This document shows, one piece after another, positions 5,715-11,098 of a stretch of 11,098 nucleotides of DNA; within the stretch, counting starts at the first letter, position 1, and every line of letters starts with the position of its first letter. The stretch lies in the NCBI GenBank assembly GCA_900554495.1, contig USHR01000051.1:1-11098 (forward strand), in the 5' to 3' direction. The stretch comes from an uncultured Collinsella sp. Lineage in GTDB: Bacteria; Actinomycetota; Coriobacteriia; Coriobacteriales; Coriobacteriaceae. Both the position numbers and the translations under genes were made by a program. A model generated the notes under the pieces. It had not been told where the DNA came from and made no database searches. It saw only the letters and a program-made list of their open reading frames with translations.

Positions 5715-5748
5715 GCGCTCGGACGTTTTGGCGTCCGGGCGCTATACT
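5715..5748 (+). promoter_or_regulatory. Candidate tat promoter with overlapping inverted repeat
   Basis: TATACT (5743-5748) is a good -10 candidate 75 nt before the TatB-like start. Directly upstream, GCGCTCGGACG (5715-5725) and CGTCCGGGCGC (5732-5742) form an 11-bp inverted repeat with one T-G pair and a 6-nt spacer. It covers the expected -35 and spacer, and no consensus -35 is visible. There is no T-run after it, so it is more likely an operator or an end-of-transcript hairpin than a standard terminator. Confidence 0.45.
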
Positions 5749-5791
5749 TGACCGAATGAATAGACGAGTTCCGGCCGAATGGCGCGGTGCG

Positions 5792-5818
5792 GGCTCGACT
5801 CACATCGAGCCTTGGAGG
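5792..5818 (+). promoter_or_regulatory. Leader hairpin and ribosome binding site of the tat operon
   Basis: GGCTCGA (5792-5798) and TCGAGCC (5805-5811) form a perfect 7-bp stem with loop CTCACA, 2 nt before GGAGG (5814-5818). That site is 5 nt from the GTG at 5824 and decides the start: the same frame is open further upstream to 5779, but that start has no ribosome binding site. Confidence 0.65.
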
Positions 5819-5823
5819 TATGT

Positions 5824-6414
5824 GTGTTTGGTATTGGAGAGGGTGAGCTCGCGATCATCGTGGTCTTCGGCTTTTTGCTGTTTGGCCCGGATAAGCTCCC
5901 GCAGATGGGCCGCACGATCGGCCGTGCCATCCGTCAGTTCCGCGAGACGCAGGAAAAGATGACGGCCGTTGTTCAGTCCGAGATTATCGATCCGGTGAGC
6001 GAGGCCGCTTCGGCCCCGGTCAAGCCCAAGAAGGCTGCTGCGACCGACGACGATTCCGATGCGGACGAGGATGCCGCCGAGACGGCAGCGCCCGCCAAGA
6101 AGGAGACCTTTGCCGAGCGTCGCGCCCGTCTTGCTGCCGAGAAGGCCGCGAGCGAGGCTGCCGCCGAGGGCGAGGGTGCTGCTGAGGAGTCCGAGGCCGA
6201 GGGTGCCGAGCCTGCCGCTGCCGCTGAGCCTGTCGTCGAGCCTGAGCCTGCTGCAGAACCGGAGCCCGAGCCCGAGCCGGCAGAGCCCACGACGGCCGAC
6301 CTCTACGCCCGTCGTCCCCGCAAGCGCAAGGCCGTCGTCGACCAGCTCGCTCGCGAGCTCGAGGCCGAGGACGACGCCGCTGCCGCCGACGCCTCGAAGG
6401 GAGGCGATGAGTAA
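5824..6414 (+). CDS. tatB: Twin-arginine translocase TatA/TatB-family subunit (TatB-like)
   Basis: With the GTG start at 5824 the protein has 196 residues and begins MFGIGEGELAII, closely matching the TatB start MFDIGFSEL including Glu8 in the membrane helix. A short transmembrane helix (about 8-20) leads to the hinge FGPDKLPQMG (20-29), as in actinobacterial TatB. An amphipathic helix with GRTIGRAIRQFRETQEKM follows. Residues from about 50 on are a low-complexity Ala/Glu/Pro/Asp tail with a run of EP repeats, ending in a mixed-charge segment with RRPRKRK. Tat exports folded proteins bearing twin-arginine signals. TatB with TatC forms the receptor and TatA the pore; since no second TatA-like gene is visible here, this one could serve as both. 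The stop codon overlaps the tatC start (TAATG), so the two are translationally coupled. Confidence 0.9.
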   Translation: MFGIGEGELAIIVVFGFLLFGPDKLPQMGRTIGRAIRQFRETQEKMTAVVQSEIIDPVSEAASAPVKPKKAAATDDDSDADEDAAETAAPAKKETFAERRARLAAEKAASEAAAEGEGAAEESEAEGAEPAAAAEPVVEPEPAAEPEPEPEPAEPTTADLYARRPRKRKAVVDQLARELEAEDDAAAADASKGGDE

Positions 6415-7205
6415 TGCCTATCGGACCTGCGCGCATGCCGCTCTTCGATCACCTGGGCGAGCTCCGTCGCCGCCTGACCATCGTGGTCGTGTCGGTGTTT
6501 GCCGCCGCCATCGTGCTGTATTTCGCCACGCCCGTGGTGCTCGACATCCTGGAAGACCCCATCCGCTCCTTTGTGCCGGACGGTAAGTTCTACATCACCA
6601 CCACGCTCGGCGGCTTTGGCCTGCGCTTCTCGCTGGCCATCAAGATGGCCGTGGTCATGTGCACGCCCATGATCATCTGGCAGATTCTGGCATTTTTCCT
6701 GCCGGCACTGCGTCCCAACGAGCGCAAATGGGTCGTGCCCACGGTGCTCGCCTCGACGGTGCTGTTCTTCCTGGGCGCCATCTTCTGCTATTTCATCATC
6801 ATCCCGGCGGGCTTTGAGTGGCTTATCGGCGAGACCTCGGCCGTCGCCACGGCGCTGCCCGACCTGGAGAACTACGTCAACATGGAGCTGCTCTTTATGA
6901 TCGGCTTTGGCGTGGCGTTTGAGCTGCCGCTCATCATCTTCTACCTGTCCGTCTTCCACATCGTGTCCTACGCGGCCTTCCGCGGCGCCTGGCGCTACGT
7001 GTACGTGGGCCTGCTTGTGGGCTCGGCTGTGATTACGCCCGACGGCTCGCCCGTTACGCTGGGCCTCATGTATGGTGCCCTGCTCTCGCTCTACGAGATT
7101 TCGCTCGCCATTGCCCGCGTGGTCATTACCGCGCGCGAGGGCAAGGAGGGCTTGTTTGTGAGCCGTCTGGACCTGTTCTCGGATGATGAGGACGACGAGG
7201 AGTAA
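6414..7205 (+). CDS. tatC: Twin-arginine translocase subunit TatC
   Basis: TatC is the multi-spanning membrane protein that recognises twin-arginine signal peptides. This 263-residue copy has the usual length and about six hydrophobic helices. Signature residues are FDHLGELRRRL (E16, matching E. coli E15 in the signal-peptide site), FFLPALRPNERKWV (E103, same number as in E. coli) and ITPDGSP (D210, matching D211). The tail is strongly acidic (DLFSDDEDDEE). The ATG overlaps the preceding stop by one base, with GGAGG (6400-6404) 9 nt upstream; a second Met at codon 8 has no site of its own. hypA begins 6 nt after the stop. Confidence 0.96.
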   Translation: MPIGPARMPLFDHLGELRRRLTIVVVSVFAAAIVLYFATPVVLDILEDPIRSFVPDGKFYITTTLGGFGLRFSLAIKMAVVMCTPMIIWQILAFFLPALRPNERKWVVPTVLASTVLFFLGAIFCYFIIIPAGFEWLIGETSAVATALPDLENYVNMELLFMIGFGVAFELPLIIFYLSVFHIVSYAAFRGAWRYVYVGLLVGSAVITPDGSPVTLGLMYGALLSLYEISLAIARVVITAREGKEGLFVSRLDLFSDDEDDEE

Positions 7206-7211
7206 ATCGGT

Positions 7212-7568
7212 ATGCACGAGGTTGGCATTGTCAACGGCATACTCGATACAGTGATTCGCGCGGCGCGTGGGGCGGGGGCCTCGCGCGCCGTTTTGGTAAC
7301 GCTGCGTATCGGGGATATGACCGAAGTTGTGCGCGAGGCGCTGGACTTTGCGTGGGAGACATTTCGCGATGAGGACCCGCTCACGCGGGGCTGCGAGCTC
7401 GCGGTTGAGGAGATTCACCCACAAAGTGAATGCCTGGACTGCGGCGAGGTCTTCGACCACGATCGCTTCCACTGTCGCTGTCCCCAGTGTGGTGGTGCCA
7501 ACGTGCGCCTACTGCACGGCCGCGAGCTCGATATCGCGAGTATCGAAATCGAAACCCCCGACGATTAG
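7212..7568 (+). CDS. hypA: Hydrogenase maturation nickel metallochaperone HypA
   Basis: HypA delivers Ni2+ during assembly of the [NiFe] hydrogenase active site, working with the GTPase HypB. The 118-residue length is typical. The mature N-terminus MHE supplies the nickel ligands (H2, E3). The zinc site is two CxxC pairs, C74/C77 and C90/C93, with an additional C88 between them. RIGDMTEVVREALDFAWE is the usual HypA helix region. GAGGAG, embedded in the acidic 3' end of tatC, lies 9 nt before the ATG and only 6 nt separate the genes, so hypA is very probably co-transcribed with tatC. HypA/HypB can also serve urease in some bacteria, but no urease gene is seen here. Confidence 0.95.
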   Translation: MHEVGIVNGILDTVIRAARGAGASRAVLVTLRIGDMTEVVREALDFAWETFRDEDPLTRGCELAVEEIHPQSECLDCGEVFDHDRFHCRCPQCGGANVRLLHGRELDIASIEIETPDD

Positions 7569-7576
7569 CCCGCTAG

Positions 7577-7598
7577 CCATCTGGTGATGGGGTATAAA
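7577..7598 (+). promoter_or_regulatory. Hairpin and -10-like sequence before hypB
   Basis: CCATC (7577-7581) and GATGG (7586-7590) form a 5-bp stem with loop TGGT. TATAAA (7593-7598) follows, 25 nt before the hypB ATG. No -35 was recognised, so an internal promoter for hypB-topA is only possible, not shown. Confidence 0.3.
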
Positions 7599-7623
7599 GG
7601 GGCCAAAGTAAGGAGCGCTAAGT

Positions 7624-8307
7624 ATGGCTGAGAAAACGATTGATATCGCGTCGCCGATTCTGTCGCGCAACGAGCGCCTGGCAGATCAGCTGCGTCAGCG
7701 ATTTAATGAGACAAACACCTATGTGATCAACGTCTTGTCGAGCCCCGGTTCGGGCAAGACCACCACGATCCTGGGCACCAACGAGCGCCTGCGTGACAAG
7801 GCCGGCCTGCGCTGTGCCGTCATCGAGGGCGATATCGCCTCGGATGTCGACGCCATCACCATGAAGGAAGCCGGCATGCCCGCCATCCAGATCAACACGG
7901 GCGGCCTGTGCCACCTCGAGGGCAACATGATCATGGAGGCCGTTGACGCGTTTGACCAGGCTGTGGGTCTGGAAAACATCGACGTCATCTTTATCGAAAA
8001 CGTGGGTAACCTGGTCTGCCCAGTCGACTTTGACTTGGGCGAGAACCTGTCCATCATGATTCTCTCGGTGCCCGAGGGCGACGACAAGCCCATCAAGTAC
8101 CCGGGCATCTTCCAGCACGCTGGCGCGCAGCTGCTCAATAAGGTCGACGTGGCCCCGGCTTTCGATTTTGACATGGATAGGTATACTAAGACACTCGATG
8201 ACCTCAATCCGCAGGCGCCGCGGTTTGCCGTGAGCGCGCGCAAGGGCGAGGGCATGGACGCCTGGTGCGATTGGCTCATCGGGCAGATCGAGCAAGCAAG
8301 GGCGTAA
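7624..8307 (+). CDS. hypB: Hydrogenase nickel incorporation GTPase HypB
   Basis: HypB is a SIMIBI-class GTPase that drives nickel insertion into [NiFe] hydrogenase with HypA. In this 227-residue protein the P-loop is SSPGSGKTT (K45). DIASDVDA (70-77) is the switch region, TGGLCHLEG carries the G-domain metal ligands C96 and H97, VGNLVCPVDFDLGE contributes C132, and NKVD (172-175) gives guanine specificity. The N-terminus lacks both the CxxCGC high-affinity nickel site of E. coli HypB and a histidine-rich storage stretch, so this is the compact form. AAGGAG lies 8 nt before the ATG. hypA is 55 nt upstream, and topA starts 54 nt downstream with no terminator between. Confidence 0.96.
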   Translation: MAEKTIDIASPILSRNERLADQLRQRFNETNTYVINVLSSPGSGKTTTILGTNERLRDKAGLRCAVIEGDIASDVDAITMKEAGMPAIQINTGGLCHLEGNMIMEAVDAFDQAVGLENIDVIFIENVGNLVCPVDFDLGENLSIMILSVPEGDDKPIKYPGIFQHAGAQLLNKVDVAPAFDFDMDRYTKTLDDLNPQAPRFAVSARKGEGMDAWCDWLIGQIEQARA

Positions 8308-8350
8308 ATCGGCCGCCATACGGGCGGGCGTAGCCGTAGAGATACGAGAT

Positions 8351-8355
8351 AGGAG
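8351..8355 (+). promoter_or_regulatory. topA ribosome binding site (supports a TTG start)
   Basis: AGGAG lies 6 nt before TTG 8362-8364. No ATG or GTG in frame nearby gives the conserved N-terminal strand KLIIAEK, so TTG is chosen. Confidence 0.75.
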
Positions 8356-8361
8356 CCTCTT

Positions 8362-10956
8362 TTGAAGCTCATCATCGCCGAGAAAAACGACGCCGCGCGT
8401 CAGATCGCCGAGCGGCTGTCCACGGGTAAGCCTAAAAAGGACAAGGTGTACAACACCGCCATCTACCGTTTTGAGTGGAAGGGCGAGGAGTGCGTGACGA
8501 TCGGTCTTGCCGGTCACATCCTTGCGCCCGATTTTTGCGACAGCGTGCTGTTCGATAAAAAGCTGGGCTGGTATTCGGTCACCGAGGACGGCGAGATGCT
8601 GCCGGCCGACATGCCCGATGGCCTGGCTCGTCCGCCTTACGACACCAAGCGTAAGCCGTTCCTTGCCGATGGCATCTCCATCAAGGGCTGGAAGCTCGAG
8701 AGTCTGCCCTATCTCACCTGGGCACCCGTCATTAAGCTGCCGGCCGAGAAAGAGCTCATTCGCTCGCTCAAGAACCTTGCCAAGAAGTCCGACAGCGTCA
8801 TCATCGCTACGGACTTCGATCGCGAGGGCGAGCTGATCGGTTCGGACGCCCTCAACAAGGTGCGCGAGGTGGCGCCGGACTTGCCGGTTGCCCGCGCCCA
8901 GTATTCTTCGTTTACCAAGGCCGAGATCACGCAGGCCTTCGATAATCTCGTCTCGCTCGACCAGAACCTGGCCGACGCAGGCGAGAGCCGTCAGCACATC
9001 GACCTCATTTGGGGTGCGGTGCTGACGCGCTACCTGACGCTCGCCAAGTTTGGCGGCTTTGGTAACGTGCGCTCCGCCGGCCGCGTGCAGACGCCGACGC
9101 TTGCCCTGGTGGTCGAGCGCGAGCGCGAGCGCATGGCGTTTGTGCCCGAGGACTATTGGCAGATTCGCGGCATGGGTGCCGCGCAGGGCGCTGCCGAGGA
9201 CGATCGCTTTAAGATCGCGCACAAGACGGCGCGCTTTACCGACAAGGATGCTGCTGAGACGGCGTACGGCCATGTTGACGGCGTCGCGACGGCAACCGTC
9301 GCCGCGGTGACCAAGCGCTCGCGCAAGCAGCAGCCGCCCACGCCGTTTGCGACCACCTCGCTGCAGGCTGCCGCCGCGGCCGAGGGCATCTCGCCTGCGC
9401 GTACCATGCGCATCGCTGAGTCCCTCTACATGGCCGGTCTCATCAGCTACCCGCGTGTCGACAATACCGTGTACCCCGCGACGCTCGATCTGGGCGCCGT
9501 GGTGAGCGACCTGGCAAAGATCAACCCGGCGCTGGCGCCCGTATGCAAAAAGGTGCTTGCCGGCCCCATGAAGCCTACGCGCGGCAAAGTCGAGACCACC
9601 GACCACCCGCCTATCTATCCCACGGGCGAGGGCGATCCGTCCACGCTCGACGGCGGCCAGCGCAAGCTCTACGACCTCATCGCCCGCCGCTTCCTGGCGA
9701 CGCTCATGGGTCCCGCGACCATCGAGAACACCAAGCTCGAGCTCGATGTGAACGGTGAGCCGTTCGTGGCTTCGGGCGATGTGCTCGTGACCCCGGGTTT
9801 CCGCGAGGCCTACCCGTATGGCCTTAAACGCGACGAGCAGATGCCGCCGCTTGAGCAGGGCGATACGGTCGACGTATTCGACATTAAGCTCGAGGCCAAG
9901 CAGACCGAGCCGCCCGCGCGCTACAGCCAGGGCAAGCTCGTGCAGGAGATGGAGAAGCGCGGCCTGGGCACCAAGTCCACGCGCGCGAGCATCATCGAGC
10001 GCCTGTACGCCGTGCGCTATCTCAAAAATGATCCCGTTGAGCCGAGCCAGCTGGGTATCGCCATCATCGATGCGCTGTCGCAGTTTGCCCCGCGCATCAC
10101 GAGCCCCGATATGACCAGCGAGCTCGACGGCGACATGACCCGTGTGGAGCGCGGCGAGGATACCGAAGAGCATGTCGTGATGCACTCGCGCGCGCTGCTG
10201 GCTGGCGTGCTCGACGAGCTGCTCAAGCACACGCAGGAGCTGGGCGACGCCATCAGCGACGCCGTCACGGCCGATGCGCGCGTGGGAGCTTGCCCCAAGT
10301 GCGGCAAGGACCTGGTTATGAAGACGAGCGCCAAGACCCGTGGCAGCTTCATTGGCTGCATGGGCTGGCCCGACTGCGATGTGACCTATCCGGTGCCGAG
10401 CGGCGTCAAGGTGAGTCCGCTCGAGGGCGAGGCGGCCGTGTGCCCCGAGTGCGGCGCGCCGCGCATTAAATGCCAGCCGTTCCGTCAGAAGGCTTTCGAG
10501 ATCTGCGTGAACCCCACGTGCCCCACCAACTACGAGCCCGACCTTAAGGTGGGCGAGTGCAAGGTGTGTGCCGAGGCCGGACGTCATGGCGACCTGATCG
10601 CGCACAAGAGTGAGAAGAGCGGCAAGCGCTTTATCCGCTGCACCAACTACGATGACTGCGGCGTGAGCTATCCTCTGCCGGCGCGCGGTAAGCTCGAGGC
10701 GACGGGTGAGACCTGCCCCGAGTGCGGCGCCCCCATCGTGGTGGTCAACACGGCGCGCGGCCCGTGGCGTATCTGCGTCAACATGGACTGCCCGACCAAG
10801 GAGAAGAAGCCCGCCCGCGGCCGCAAGACCACGACTAAGGCGAGCACGGCCAAGAAGACGACGGCGGCCAAGAAGACGACGGCTAAGAAAGCCACTGCCG
10901 CCAAGAAGACGACCGCGAAGAAGTCGACTACCAAGAAAGTAGCCTCCGACAAGTAA
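8362..10956 (+). CDS. topA: Type IA DNA topoisomerase (topoisomerase I), archaeal-like, with four zinc ribbons and a lysine-rich tail
   Basis: This 864-residue enzyme relaxes negative supercoils by cutting one strand through a tyrosine. The Toprim domain shows KLIIAEKNDAARQIA (E7) and the metal motif DFDREGE (D151, D153, E157). WGAVLTRYL and GNVRSAGRVQTPTLAL follow. The active site is LISYPRVDNTVYP with Y363. RYSQGKLVQEMEKRGLGTKST is the helix common to type IA enzymes. Four C-terminal zinc ribbons are seen: C644/647/666/672, C694/697/715/720, C733/736/760/766 and C785/788/805/810. The last 35 residues (830-864) are lysine/alanine/threonine repeats with 13 lysines, suited to DNA binding. Family knowledge: IIAEKxxAAR and SYPRxDNTVYP are more typical of archaeal topoisomerases than of E. 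coli-type TopA (VIVESPAKA). The gene is last in the tat-hyp run and is closed by a strong terminator. Confidence 0.95.
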   Translation: MKLIIAEKNDAARQIAERLSTGKPKKDKVYNTAIYRFEWKGEECVTIGLAGHILAPDFCDSVLFDKKLGWYSVTEDGEMLPADMPDGLARPPYDTKRKPFLADGISIKGWKLESLPYLTWAPVIKLPAEKELIRSLKNLAKKSDSVIIATDFDREGELIGSDALNKVREVAPDLPVARAQYSSFTKAEITQAFDNLVSLDQNLADAGESRQHIDLIWGAVLTRYLTLAKFGGFGNVRSAGRVQTPTLALVVERERERMAFVPEDYWQIRGMGAAQGAAEDDRFKIAHKTARFTDKDAAETAYGHVDGVATATVAAVTKRSRKQQPPTPFATTSLQAAAAAEGISPARTMRIAESLYMAGLISYPRVDNTVYPATLDLGAVVSDLAKINPALAPVCKKVLAGPMKPTRGKVETTDHPPIYPTGEGDPSTLDGGQRKLYDLIARRFLATLMGPATIENTKLELDVNGEPFVASGDVLVTPGFREAYPYGLKRDEQMPPLEQGDTVDVFDIKLEAKQTEPPARYSQGKLVQEMEKRGLGTKSTRASIIERLYAVRYLKNDPVEPSQLGIAIIDALSQFAPRITSPDMTSELDGDMTRVERGEDTEEHVVMHSRALLAGVLDELLKHTQELGDAISDAVTADARVGACPKCGKDLVMKTSAKTRGSFIGCMGWPDCDVTYPVPSGVKVSPLEGEAAVCPECGAPRIKCQPFRQKAFEICVNPTCPTNYEPDLKVGECKVCAEAGRHGDLIAHKSEKSGKRFIRCTNYDDCGVSYPLPARGKLEATGETCPECGAPIVVVNTARGPWRICVNMDCPTKEKKPARGRKTTTKASTAKKTTAAKKTTAKKATAAKKTTAKKSTTKKVASDK
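10849..10923 (+). repeat. Imperfect in-frame repeats encoding the TopA lysine-rich tail
   Basis: The 15-base core GCCAAGAAGACGACG occurs at 10849 and 10867 exactly, and again from 10900 with one base changed (ACC for ACG); AAGAAAGCC- and AAGAAG-type variants fill the gaps. It encodes A-K-K-T-T units. Such a tract can change length by slippage, and it is fully in frame here. Confidence 0.8.
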
Positions 10957-10978
10957 CGGCGCGGTCGAAACATTGCCT

Positions 10979-11019
10979 AAAAAACGAGCGAGGACCCCAC
11001 GATCCTCGCTCGTTTTTTT
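10979..11019. terminator. Intrinsic terminator after topA (bidirectional)
   Basis: ACGAGCGAGGA (10984-10994) and TCCTCGCTCGT (11003-11013) form a perfect 11-bp stem with an 8-nt loop, followed by T11013-T11019. The run of A at 10979-10984 allows it to work on the other strand too. It starts 22 nt after the topA stop. Confidence 0.93.
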
Positions 11020-11020
11020 G

Positions 11021-11047
11021 ACCGGCAGTTAGGGACGTTCCTTTTAA
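11021..11047. repeat. REP-like intergenic motif fragment
   Basis: ACCGGCAGTTAGGGACGTTCCTTTT follows the terminator directly. AGGGACGTTCCT is an imperfect palindrome (10 of 12). I recall GGGACGTTCCTTT-type repeats between genes in Coriobacteriia and other bacteria, but no second copy is in this window. The remaining bases to 11098 contain GGGCCTGGCCC (11079-11089), a short palindrome, and no gene. Confidence 0.35.
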
Positions 11048-11098
11048 TATGAGCAGGACATTGTCAAGAGGCAAAATCGGGCCTGGCCCCAACGATAT

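Noticed and set aside
5779..5823. Upstream extension of the TatB-like gene to an ATG at 5779
   Set aside because: It adds 15 residues unlike any Tat N-terminus and has no ribosome binding site, whereas GTG 5824 has GGAGG at 5 nt and gives the canonical MFGIG start.
6303..7472. A 389-codon minus-strand open frame opposite tatC and hypA
   Set aside because: The sense genes carry all catalytic and structural residues; the antisense product is His/Gln/Arg-rich noise.
7618..10605. A 995-codon open frame on the minus strand opposite hypB and topA
   Set aside because: Both plus-strand genes are unmistakable by motif. The antisense product is a His/Gly/Ala/Leu/Arg-rich composition typical of the complement of GC-rich codons, with no recognisable domain or ribosome binding site.
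11057..11066. TTGACA on the minus strand (complement near 11060-11066) as a -35 element
   Set aside because: No -10-like sequence lies at 16-18 nt spacing, and no gene start is within the window on that strand.

Overview
The window looks like chromosomal DNA of a GC-rich Coriobacteriia actinobacterium, most likely Collinsella or a close relative. This is an inference from high-GC coding DNA with strong GGAGG-type ribosome binding sites, an archaeal-like topoisomerase I with zinc ribbons and a lysine-rich tail, an actinobacterial TatB-like signature (FGPDKLP), and short repeated intergenic motifs I associate with this group. No tRNA, rRNA, CRISPR array, insertion sequence or phage gene was found. 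The genes are housekeeping and accessory metabolism, and the less ordinary content lies mostly between them.

Layout. Bases 1-548 hold the 3' part of a ROK-family sugar kinase. A REP-like repeat cluster follows (550-621), then ppaC (714-1637, manganese inorganic pyrophosphatase) with a strong terminator. Between ppaC and nhaA (1905-3263, Na+/H+ antiporter) lie about 210 bases without a gene. They contain a second strong intrinsic terminator just ahead of nhaA, a possible competing long-range pairing, and a hairpin touching the nhaA ribosome binding site. This candidate regulatory leader is the most interesting feature of the window. Bases 3264-3595 carry no gene but several hairpins in AT-rich sequence. 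A small minus-strand gene of unknown function (3596-3850) is divergent from a PF12897-type aspartate aminotransferase (4000-5304), which is followed by an orphan STAS-domain protein (5356-5670).

A compact plus-strand run then begins: a TatB-like subunit (5824-6414), tatC (overlapping by one base), hypA (6 nt later), hypB (55 nt later) and topA (54 nt later), closed by a bidirectional terminator at 10979-11019. No internal terminator was seen, so co-transcription is plausible. Placing Tat export genes directly before the HypA/HypB nickel-insertion proteins makes biological sense, because respiratory [NiFe] hydrogenases are matured in the cytoplasm and exported folded by Tat. No hydrogenase structural gene is in the window.

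Limits: all family calls rest on motifs read by eye, and RNA structures were paired by hand without energy calculation or comparative support.
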